The notes beneath the pieces were generated by a model. The model saw nothing but the letters and a program-made list of their open reading frames with translations, searched no databases and had not been told where the DNA came from. Positions 1-5,243 of a DNA stretch of 10,356 bases are shown piece after piece; position 1 is the stretch's first letter; the number at the start of each line of letters is the position of its first letter. The stretch lies in contig JAQXFT010000167.1 of NCBI GenBank assembly GCA_029005335.1, positions 1 through 10,356 on the forward strand. Reading direction: 5' to 3'. Source of the stretch: Oscillospiraceae bacterium. Its GTDB lineage: Bacteria > Bacillota > Clostridia > Oscillospirales > Ruminococcaceae. The position numbers and the translations under genes are program-made.

Positions 1-1193
1 TCGCCCCATGTTACAGGATAAGTACCTGCTGCACAGTCATCAGGGATTGTATAAGTAAGTGTGAATACTTCTGCACCGTCAGCAGCCTTTACGTTGAATG
101 CTGACTTTGTATCGAATGCGATAAGCTCTTCAGCAACATTATATGCAACTCTTGCGGCATAGCCTGCACTTTCATCGCTTACGGCTGAAAGCTTGATACC
201 AGCACTGCCGTCATCCTTTACAGCACCGTTCATACCGGCAACGCCGATAACGTCGCCCTCAACAGTAACCTTCATATTTACGGTATCGCCGGGCTTAGCT
301 TCTACATCAGGAATAATCCATGAGATTTCGCCTTCCTGAGCAGTTGGTTCAGCAGCGATAGTGATTGAACCGTCAACAAGCTTGATATTCTTTGTGATAT
401 CGAGCTGATTTTCATCAACAATCATGATATCGCCCCATGTTACAGGGTACTTGCCTGCCTTGCAGTCTTCAGGAACTGTATATGTAAGTGTGAATACTTC
501 TGCACCGTCGGCAGCCTTTACATTGAATGCTGATTTTGTATCGAATGCGATAAGCTCTTCAGCAACATTTGAAGCTACTCTTGCGGCATAGCCTGCACTT
601 TCATCGCTTACGGCTGAAAGCTTGATACCAGCACTGCTGTCAACATTAACAGCACCTTCCATACCTGCAACACCGATTGCATCACCCTGTACAGTTACAT
701 TCATCTTTACTGTATCGCCGGGCTTAGCTTCGACGTCGGGAATAATCCATGAGATTTCGCCTTCCTGAGGCTGAGGAGCTTCAATTGTTATTGAACCGTC
801 AACGAGCTTGACATTCTTGGTAACATCAAGGCCGTTTTCGTCAACGATGCTCACATTACCCCATGATACAGGATACTTTCCGGACTTGCAGTTCTCAGGA
901 ACTGTATATGTAAGTGAGAATACTGTTGAACCGTTTTTAGCAGTTACATTGAATGCTGATTTTGTATCGAATGCGATAAGCTCTTCAGCAACATTATATA
1001 CGACTCTTGCGGCATAGCCTTCACTTTCATCACTTACGGCTGAAAGCCTGATACCTGAGCCGGAATCAACATTGACAGCACCTTCCATACCTGATACAGC
1101 GATATCCTCGCCTTCAACTGCAACATTCATTTTAACAGTATCGCCGGGCTTTGCGGTAACATCAGGAATAATCCATGCGATTTCGCCTTCCTG
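1..1193 (-). repeat. Tandem cohesin-coding repeats, two full units and one partial
   Basis: The codon start of the QEGEI motif recurs at 1193, 767 and 338, giving periods of 426 and 429 bases (142 and 143 codons). Units are 768-1193, 339-767 and 1-338 (partial). Units two and three share long stretches of near-identical DNA, for example around the FDTKSAFNV codons near 96, 525 and 951, all in the same frame. They encode consecutive cohesins of one type in ScaB. Copy number may be larger beyond the left edge. Confidence 0.9.
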
Positions 1194-2030
1194 AGCAACA
1201 GGCACTTTTGTAGTAGTAGCTGCTGCTGTACTTGATGCTTCAGCCTTTGTGGTAGCTGTTGTAGCTTTAGTTGTAGCTGAGGTAGCCTTTGTTGTAGCTG
1301 AGGTAGCCTTTGTTGTAGCTGTTGTAGCCTTGGTTGTAGATGTTGTTGTAGCAGAAGCTGTTGTAGCTGCTGAAGAAGGCTCAACAGGGTCACCGATTGT
1401 GATTGAACCGTCAAGAAGTGTTACTTCTGCAGTAGTACCTGAGTTATCAGCAACGGCTCTTTCATATTTTGATTCATCAAAGAACATCTGTATATCATAC
1501 TTGCCGTCCGGAACATCTGTAGGAAGTGAGAAACAAAGCTCTACAACGACTGCACCCTGTTCCTGACAAACAAAGCCTATAGCAGGGCCGCCTGCAGGGT
1601 TGGGCTGAGGACAAGCAAAGTTTACATGCGGAAGGGTCTTGTTCATAACGCATGAAACACCGGCATAAGCATAGTTTGTCTTATCTGCTTCGCCGCCTTC
1701 CCATGTAAGTTCGTCAGCATAGCTGAAGCTGAATGCTGCACCGGCAATCATCTGGTCTGATGTTTGAGAAACGATAACAGGAACAAATACATAGCCTCCG
1801 CTGTCGACAAGCTCATCACGTGTAAGGGTTACATCAGAAACCTTCCACTGAAGCTCGCCTTCGGCTTTTTTATTTGCAGTTACGCCTCCTGCTCCATTTA
1901 AAGCAACATTAGACTGACCGGCAGGGTTTTCCCCGCCGGCAGCCAATGTACTAATCGGAACAGCAAATGAGCTTGCGAGTACCGAAATACCCATGCACAC
2001 GGACGTAACTGCCGAAAGAAATTTCTTCAT
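1..2030 (-). CDS. scaB: ScaB-like multi-cohesin scaffoldin, N-terminal part (runs off left edge)
   Basis: Secreted structural scaffoldin; 676 codons are visible and the frame is still open at base 3. Residues 1-31 form a signal peptide (MKKF start, hydrophobic core, ending near TLAA). Residues 60-220 are a cohesin that differs from the ScaA cohesin at only 23 of 161 aligned positions, with no gaps. Residues 221-275 are a Thr/Ala/Lys linker. From residue 280 follow three tandem copies of a different cohesin type, each opening with IxWIIPDV and (A)KPGDTV and closing with a GKYPV-type strand then LVDGSITI; the third is cut by the window edge. The ATG at 2030 was chosen because AAAGGA lies 7 bases upstream; an in-frame ATG at 2036 sits too close to that site. 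It is the third gene of a scaC-scaA-scaB order. In R. flavefaciens ScaB carries seven to nine cohesins and a C-terminal X-dockerin; those parts are not visible here. Cohesin identity is firm; the ScaB name rests on synteny and architecture. Confidence 0.85.
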   Translation of the reverse strand, partial: MKKFLSAVTSVCMGISVLASSFAVPISTLAAGGENPAGQSNVALNGAGGVTANKKAEGELQWKVSDVTLTRDELVDSGGYVFVPVIVSQTSDQMIAGAAFSFSYADELTWEGGEADKTNYAYAGVSCVMNKTLPHVNFACPQPNPAGGPAIGFVCQEQGAVVVELCFSLPTDVPDGKYDIQMFFDESKYERAVADNSGTTAEVTLLDGSITIGDPVEPSSAATTASATTTSTTKATTATTKATSATTKATSATTKATTATTKAEASSTAAATTTKVPVAQEGEIAWIIPDVTAKPGDTVKMNVAVEGEDIAVSGMEGAVNVDSGSGIRLSAVSDESEGYAARVVYNVAEELIAFDTKSAFNVTAKNGSTVFSLTYTVPENCKSGKYPVSWGNVSIVDENGLDVTKNVKLVDGSITIEAPQPQEGEISWIIPDVEAKPGDTVKMNVTVQGDAIGVAGMEGAVNVDSSAGIKLSAVSDESAGYAARVASNVAEELIAFDTKSAFNVKAADGAEVFTLTYTVPEDCKAGKYPVTWGDIMIVDENQLDITKNIKLVDGSITIAAEPTAQEGEISWIIPDVEAKPGDTVNMKVTVEGDVIGVAGMNGAVKDDGSAGIKLSAVSDESAGYAARVAYNVAEELIAFDTKSAFNVKAADGAEVFTLTYTIPDDCAAGTYPVTWG
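1206..1370 (-). repeat. Thr/Ala/Lys linker-coding microsatellite in scaB
   Basis: Simple-sequence DNA on the plus strand (variants of gttgtagctgaggtagcctt) that encodes a run of TTKAT and TTKATSA units, residues 221-275 of the ScaB-like protein. It separates the ScaA-type cohesin from the tandem second-type cohesins. Such Thr-rich linkers are normal in Ruminococcus scaffoldins. The repeat length is a multiple of three, so slippage by whole units would change linker length without breaking the frame. Confidence 0.85.
1371..1853 (-). repeat. Copy 1 of a 483-bp direct repeat encoding a cohesin (in scaB)
   Basis: Encodes ScaB residues 60-220. It aligns without gaps to 2445-2927 in scaA, with 138 of 161 encoded residues identical by my count. 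The longest unchanged protein blocks are the EGGEADKTNYAY region and the stretch around NKTLPHVNFACPQPNPAGGP. This is a paralogous cohesin in the next gene, 1074 bases away in direct orientation. Confidence 0.9.
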
Positions 2031-2037
2031 TAGCATT

Positions 2038-2043
2038 TCCTTT
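2038..2043 (-). promoter_or_regulatory. Ribosome binding site of scaB that decides the start
   Basis: Reads AAAGGA on the minus strand, 7 bases before the ATG at 2028-2030. A second in-frame ATG at 2034-2036 is only one base from it, so the downstream ATG is preferred. The signal peptide is equally good from either start. Confidence 0.7.
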
Positions 2044-2071
2044 CCGAGTCAATACTCAAACTGCATTATCC

Positions 2072-2089
2072 TTTATTTCGGAAAATAAA
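2072..2089 (-). other. Small AT-rich hairpin between scaA and scaB
   Basis: Plus-strand arms tttattt (2072-2078) and aaataaa (2083-2089) pair perfectly around a 4-base loop (cgga). It lies in the 72-base gap just after the scaA stop codon. There is no GC-rich stem and no T-run, so it does not look like an efficient terminator. It could be an mRNA end or processing structure, but A/T pairs alone are weak evidence. Confidence 0.35.
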
Positions 2090-2102
2090 TTTTATGTTTT
2101 AA

Positions 2103-3842
2103 TTAAGCCTTGTCAGGAAGTGTTACGAGTTTAACAAGTGACTTGATGATACTTGTTGAGTCAGCTGCTGTGAGCTTGCCGTCGAGGTTAACTTCAGCAT
2201 TAATCTTACCCTGTGCAGAGAGGTCATACTTAGCATTATCAACGAGGTACTGGTTGAGGCATACAACGTCAGCGATATTTACCTTGCCGTCAACATTTGA
2301 GTCACCGTAGAGAACGTCACCAACAGGAGCAGTTGTTGTAGCAGGAGCCTTTGTTGTTGAAGCAGGAGCTGTTGTTGAAGCAGGAGCCTTTGTAGTAGTT
2401 GTTGCAGGAGCTGTTGTTGTTGAAGCAGGAGCTGTTGTTGTTGTTGAAGAAGGTTCTACAGGGTCACCGATTGTGATTGAACCGCCGAGGAGTGACAATT
2501 CTGCAGTAGTACCTGAGTTATCAGCAACGGCTCTTTCATATTTTGATTCATCAAAGAACATATTGATGTCATACTTTCCGTCCGGAATATCTGTAGGAAC
2601 TGAGAAGCAAAGCTCAACAACCTGAGCGCCTTCTTCTTCGCAGACATAACCGATAGCAGGACCGCCTGCAGGGTTAGGCTGAGGACAAGCGAAGTTTACG
2701 TGAGGAAGAGTCTTGTTCATAACGCATGAAACGCCTGTATAAGCATAGTTTGTCTTATCAGCTTCTCCGCCTTCCCATGTAAGAGCTTCATCATAGCTGA
2801 AGCTGAATGCAGCACCGGCAATCATCTGGTCTGAAACCTGAGCAACACGAACCGGAACGAATACATAACCGCCCATATCCTCGAGTTCTGCACGTGTAAG
2901 CTTTACATCATCAACCTTCCAAACGAGGCCGTCAGGCATAGTAACGTCGCCAGTTGAAGGAGCTGTTGTAGTAGGAGCTGTTGTTGAAGCAGGAGCAGTT
3001 GTTGTATCAGCAGGAGCTGTTGTTGTAGCAGGAGCTGTTGTTGTAGCAACGTCACCCTCAACAGTGATTGTGAGGCCTTCTTCACCGAGACCACCGATAA
3101 GGAGGTTATCAAACGGAGGCTTTGTGAGGTCGCTGTATGTCATCATTGTTGTTGATCTGCTTGTAGTCTTTTCTTCACCTGTAGTCGGGTCTGTGAAGGT
3201 TGTCTTTTCCTCGTCGTTAACGAAGTCAATCTTGTATTCACCAGGAGCTGCACCCTGCTTGAGAGTTACTTCAAATGTATTAATCGGGAATTCATCTGAT
3301 GTAGCACCGAGCCACTTTACGTCTTCAGGAGCAGTATCATTGATTGTATAGATGAAGTTAGCAGTATTGTTGTCGAATACCTTTCTGAACTGGAGAGAAC
3401 CCTGAGCTGCTACAGTCTTCTTTGCAGCCTTGTATTCGCCGTAGAAAGCAAGTCTCTTTGTTGACTTTACAGTCTTTCCGTCGTTAACGCCGCCCTTGAA
3501 AGTATACTCAAATGCGTCAACAGTTTCTGAGTAGATATCGTTCATTTTTGTAATCTGGATAGCGTCCGGATCTGCAGCGTCGCCGACACCGACCTTAACA
3601 CACATAGAACCTGTTGTAGCTTCGTCCTCTTCAACATATACGCCAACTTCGATTTTTACGTCGCCTGCAGCGATATCCTCAGCGGAAACAGTGTAATTAG
3701 CCTTGCCGTCAGCAAGAAGCTTAAGAGTCTTTACAACCGGAACGTCAGAAACGGCTGCTGATGTGCTGAAAGCAGCGAGTGTGCCTGCTGTGAGTGAAAC
3801 ACTCATGCAAAGTGATGTAAGCGTTGAAACAAATTTTTTCAT
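2103..3842 (-). CDS. scaA: ScaA-like scaffoldin: N-terminal domain, cohesin, dockerin
   Basis: Secreted adaptor scaffoldin of 579 residues. Residues 1-30 are a signal peptide closely resembling that of the next gene (MKKF..T/S-LC/VCM). Residues 31-264 form a domain I do not recognise with certainty; its end (APGEYKIDF, then GLTITVEGD) resembles the end of a cohesin, so it may be a divergent cohesin with insertions. A TTTAPA linker (266-297) leads to a cohesin at 306-466 with four cysteines (373, 386, 401, 412). A second linker (467-509) leads to a dockerin at 510-579. Dockerin loop 1 is canonical (D514, N516, D518, D525); loop 2 (550-561) begins with Glu where Asp is usual. A weak AAAGGA site lies 12 bases upstream of the ATG. 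It sits between scaC-like and scaB-like genes as in R. flavefaciens, where the ScaA dockerin binds ScaB cohesins. R. flavefaciens ScaA carries two or three cohesins; here one is clear. Confidence 0.87.
   Translation of the reverse strand: MKKFVSTLTSLCMSVSLTAGTLAAFSTSAAVSDVPVVKTLKLLADGKANYTVSAEDIAAGDVKIEVGVYVEEDEATTGSMCVKVGVGDAADPDAIQITKMNDIYSETVDAFEYTFKGGVNDGKTVKSTKRLAFYGEYKAAKKTVAAQGSLQFRKVFDNNTANFIYTINDTAPEDVKWLGATSDEFPINTFEVTLKQGAAPGEYKIDFVNDEEKTTFTDPTTGEEKTTSRSTTMMTYSDLTKPPFDNLLIGGLGEEGLTITVEGDVATTTAPATTTAPADTTTAPASTTAPTTTAPSTGDVTMPDGLVWKVDDVKLTRAELEDMGGYVFVPVRVAQVSDQMIAGAAFSFSYDEALTWEGGEADKTNYAYTGVSCVMNKTLPHVNFACPQPNPAGGPAIGYVCEEEGAQVVELCFSVPTDIPDGKYDINMFFDESKYERAVADNSGTTAELSLLGGSITIGDPVEPSSTTTTAPASTTTAPATTTTKAPASTTAPASTTKAPATTTAPVGDVLYGDSNVDGKVNIADVVCLNQYLVDNAKYDLSAQGKINAEVNLDGKLTAADSTSIIKSLVKLVTLPDKA
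2316..2444 (-). repeat. Thr/Ala/Pro linker-coding repeat before the scaA dockerin
   Basis: Codes for residues 467-509, built from TTTAPA, STTAPA and TTKAPA units. On the plus strand it is a run of gttgttg and gcaggagc words. It acts as a flexible extracellular spacer between cohesin and dockerin. Confidence 0.85.
2445..2927 (-). repeat. Copy 2 of the 483-bp cohesin-coding direct repeat (in scaA)
   Basis: Encodes ScaA residues 306-466, gap-free partner of 1371-1853. Both copies end with the same GSITIGDPVEPSS sequence running into a Thr-rich linker, so the duplicated unit spans the module and its boundary with the linker. Confidence 0.9.
2952..3047 (-). repeat. Thr/Ala/Pro linker-coding repeat after the scaA N-terminal domain
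   Basis: Codes for residues 266-297 (TTTAPA and STTAPT units). It marks the border between the unassigned N-terminal domain and the recognisable cohesin, which supports treating residues 31-264 as a separate folded module. Confidence 0.8.
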
Positions 3843-3863
3843 ATCAGTTTTAATTCCTTTCTT

Positions 3864-3878
3864 TAGGCTTTTTGCCTA
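3864..3878 (-). other. Short hairpin just upstream of the scaA ribosome binding site
   Basis: Plus-strand arms taggc (3864-3868) and gccta (3874-3878) around a 5-base T loop; on the transcript the loop is A5. It ends 3 bases before the AAAGGA site (3855-3860), so it could affect ribosome access or mark a processed 5' end. The stem is only 5 bp. Confidence 0.4.
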
Positions 3879-3905
3879 TTAATAACTTTATAGAAATTTA
3901 TTTAT

Positions 3906-3932
3906 CCTTAAAAGCCGGAAGGACTTTTAAGG
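3906..3932 (-). other. Intercistronic stem-loop between scaC and scaA
   Basis: Perfect 9-bp arms ccttaaaag (3906-3914) and cttttaagg (3924-3932) with a 9-base loop, starting 17 bases after the scaC stop codon. The transcript downstream is AT-rich (ATAAATAAATTTC) but has no clean U-run, so full termination is doubtful. Partial termination or 3'-end stabilisation of the scaC message is the more likely role. Confidence 0.55.
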
Positions 3933-3949
3933 GACAAACCTTAAATTAA

Positions 3950-4792
3950 TCACAGCTCAGTGATAATCTGAGCGAGGTATTGCTGGAGCATAAGAACGTC
4001 GCCGGAGGTTATACCGTCGCCGGTATTCTGGACATCGCAGAGGAAAAGAGCATCATTGGAGAGCTTATTCACACTGCTGTCTCCGATATAGGAAGAAACA
4101 GCTACGACATCAGCGATATCCACCTTGCCGTTATTATCGGCATCGCCCTTGACACCCTGCTGAGCAGAGCCTGAAACAGTCAGTGAGCCGTCTGACACTT
4201 CCGAATCATAGTAAACATAATTACTTATATCGTCATCGGGATTAGTATCGGAATCATATCCGAGCCAGATTTTGTTATTATCTTCTGAAGTACCGCTTCC
4301 GTTGATTTTTCTTGGATTTGGTATAATTTTGAAATCTGCAACCGAGCCTGCGGAAGCATTTTCGAGGACAGTACCGGTTATAGTAAACATAACGCCTTCG
4401 CCCTGCATATAATATGCGGGATTGCTGTCAGCGACGGCAAAGTAAACTACAACAGCACTTTTTTCTTTTGAGATATTGCTGGAGAAGACTGGGATTTCTG
4501 CAATATTATCGGCTTCCTCAGCACCTGTCTCAGCGAGCTTTCCTATACTGACCTTATCGACTGAAACGATAGAGCTGTCATACGAAACTGCAAATTCAGC
4601 ACCCTGAATACCTGTTTCCGGTATATCAGCAAGTGAAACGCTTACAGTAAACTGTTCACCGGCGGCAGCAGTTTCATTGCTTGCAGATATTTTAACAGTA
4701 CTTTCCGCACCGCTGGCAGATATAACAGACAATGCCGAACAGGAAAGGGCGAGTACAGATAATGCTCCGGAAGCAACTTTTTTCAACTTCAC
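3950..4792 (-). CDS. scaC: ScaC-like adaptor scaffoldin: one cohesin, one dockerin
   Basis: Secreted 280-residue adaptor. Residues 1-28 form a signal peptide (MKLKK, hydrophobic core, SASG-A). Residues 32-206 are a cohesin: a GEQFTVSVSL strand, the IQGAEFAVSYDSSIVSV block typical of cohesins, and a closing VSDGSLTVSG strand. Residues 214-280 are a dockerin whose first calcium loop is canonical (D217, D219, N221, D228). The second (D253 to D265) appears one residue longer than the usual twelve. There is no Thr-rich linker, only about seven residues between modules. I chose GTG at 4792 over ATG at 4801: AAGGGAG abuts that ATG directly but lies 9 bases before the GTG, and the GTG gives a textbook signal peptide. 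It is first gene of the presumed scaC-scaA-scaB operon. In R. flavefaciens the ScaC dockerin binds ScaA cohesins while its cohesin recruits a different set of dockerin proteins. Confidence 0.87.
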   Translation of the reverse strand: MKLKKVASGALSVLALSCSALSVISASGAESTVKISASNETAAAGEQFTVSVSLADIPETGIQGAEFAVSYDSSIVSVDKVSIGKLAETGAEEADNIAEIPVFSSNISKEKSAVVVYFAVADSNPAYYMQGEGVMFTITGTVLENASAGSVADFKIIPNPRKINGSGTSEDNNKIWLGYDSDTNPDDDISNYVYYDSEVSDGSLTVSGSAQQGVKGDADNNGKVDIADVVAVSSYIGDSSVNKLSNDALFLCDVQNTGDGITSGDVLMLQQYLAQIITEL

Positions 4793-4801
4793 AAATATCA
4801 T

Positions 4802-4808
4802 CTCCCTT
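4802..4808 (-). promoter_or_regulatory. Ribosome binding site of scaC, supports a GTG start
   Basis: AAGGGAG on the minus strand. It touches the ATG at 4799-4801 with no spacer but stands 9 bases from the in-frame GTG at 4790-4792, a workable spacing. This decides the start codon. Confidence 0.7.
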
Positions 4809-4822
4809 AACAGTAAATTACA

Positions 4823-4855
4823 GACAGCATAAAATCTTAAAGATATTGTGCTGTC
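4823..4855 (-). other. Hairpin in the scaC 5' leader
   Basis: Perfect 7-bp arms gacagca (4823-4829) and tgctgtc (4849-4855). The 19-base loop holds a small nested hairpin (atct 4834-4837, agat 4841-4844). On the transcript a run of C precedes the stem, and the stem ends 14 bases before the ribosome binding site. A role in mRNA stability or translation is possible; I do not recognise a known riboswitch. Confidence 0.45.
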
Positions 4856-4926
4856 GGGGGGAAAATTCAGTATTCAAACAGACTTGTACCTGATTTAACA
4901 AATATTGTTTTCACATCTGCAACTTC

Positions 4927-4955
4927 ATTATATAATAAAGAGATACAAAAGTAAA
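4927..4955 (-). promoter_or_regulatory. Proximal promoter candidate for the sca operon
   Basis: Minus strand: TTTACT (4950-4955), 17-base spacer, TATAAT (4927-4932). The -10 is perfect and the -35 matches 4 of 6. Transcription would start near 4920, giving a leader of about 128 bases that contains the 4823-4855 hairpin. Confidence 0.55.
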
Positions 4956-5131
4956 TAGTTTCTTGAATTTTTTGTTAATTTAGATAAACAGATTTTATTT
5001 TTTTAAGCAAATTCACCAATAAAGACAAAATGCAAATCAAGGGCAAGAGCAAAAGTATGTACAATTTATAAATAAGCTATCAGATTTAACTTTAAGGCAT
5101 AGTACAGGCAAAAAAATTTTTCTGATTAACC

Positions 5132-5150
5132 AATACATAAATTATGTATT
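5132..5150. promoter_or_regulatory. 19-bp palindrome at the predicted start of distal sca transcription
   Basis: Arms aatacataa (5132-5140) and ttatgtatt (5142-5150) around one central base, perfect over 9 bp per arm. It starts 2 bases from the -10 box at 5152-5157 and covers the expected +1. Placement suits a repressor operator or a hairpin at the very 5' end of the message. A 9-bp A/T-rich dyad could also be chance in such DNA. Confidence 0.45.
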
Positions 5151-5151
5151 T

Positions 5152-5180
5152 ATTATATCATAAACAAACTTATTTTTCAA
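5152..5180 (-). promoter_or_regulatory. Distal promoter candidate for the sca operon
   Basis: Minus strand: TTGAAA (5175-5180), 17-base spacer, TATAAT (5152-5157): 5 of 6 and 6 of 6 matches to the housekeeping consensus, the best promoter in the window. It points toward scaC with a leader of about 350 bases. The -35 box lies inside the inverted repeat 5171-5196. Confidence 0.6.
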
Positions 5181-5196
5181 TTATATTTGAAAAATA
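5171..5196. promoter_or_regulatory. Inverted repeat overlapping the distal -35 box
   Basis: Arms tatttttcaa (5171-5180) and ttgaaaaata (5187-5196), a perfect 10-bp match with a 6-base spacer. One arm contains the -35 hexamer. It could be a regulator binding site; as RNA it would be a weak A/U hairpin downstream of the HlyC-like gene. Confidence 0.45.
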
Positions 5197-5202
5197 TTTC
5201 TC

Positions 5203-5226
5203 ACAAAAAATTCCTGATTTTTTTGT
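5203..5226 (-). terminator. Weak terminator-like hairpin after the HlyC-like gene
   Basis: Arms acaaaaaa (5203-5210) and ttttttgt (5219-5226) with an 8-base loop, 17 bases past the stop codon at 5244-5246. On the transcript an A-run pairs with a U-run, but there is only one G-C pair. Termination may be poor, so read-through into the sca operon cannot be excluded. Confidence 0.3.
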
Positions 5227-5243
5227 ACAGTTCTAACAAATTA

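Larger units (their letters stand above)
4956..5243. other. Gene-free AT-rich region upstream of the sca operon
   Basis: No credible coding frame on either strand: stop codons are frequent and no start has a ribosome binding site. It holds the distal promoter candidate and inverted repeats listed separately. The stretch 4956-5131 would be transcribed leader if the distal promoter is used; I see no conserved RNA class in it, only A- and T-runs. Confidence 0.6.

Noticed and set aside
1206..1370. Spaced repeats that could suggest a CRISPR array
   Set aside because: Units are short, codon-phased and uninterrupted by unique spacers; they encode a protein linker.
1249..1566. Plus-strand frame rich in Val and Ala opposite the scaB linker
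   Set aside because: It is the complement of the Thr/Ala/Lys repeat, has no ribosome binding site, and lies inside a well-supported cohesin gene on the other strand.
4709..4792. Possible lipoprotein signal (LALSC) in the ScaC-like protein
   Set aside because: The residues before the cysteine (Ala -3, Leu -2) do not fit a lipobox, and an ordinary signal peptide cleavage site follows at SASG-A.
4956..5131. Small RNA or small peptide gene in the long leader before scaC
   Set aside because: No terminator-like structure closes a small transcript, and the few ATG codons meet stops within a few codons without ribosome binding sites.
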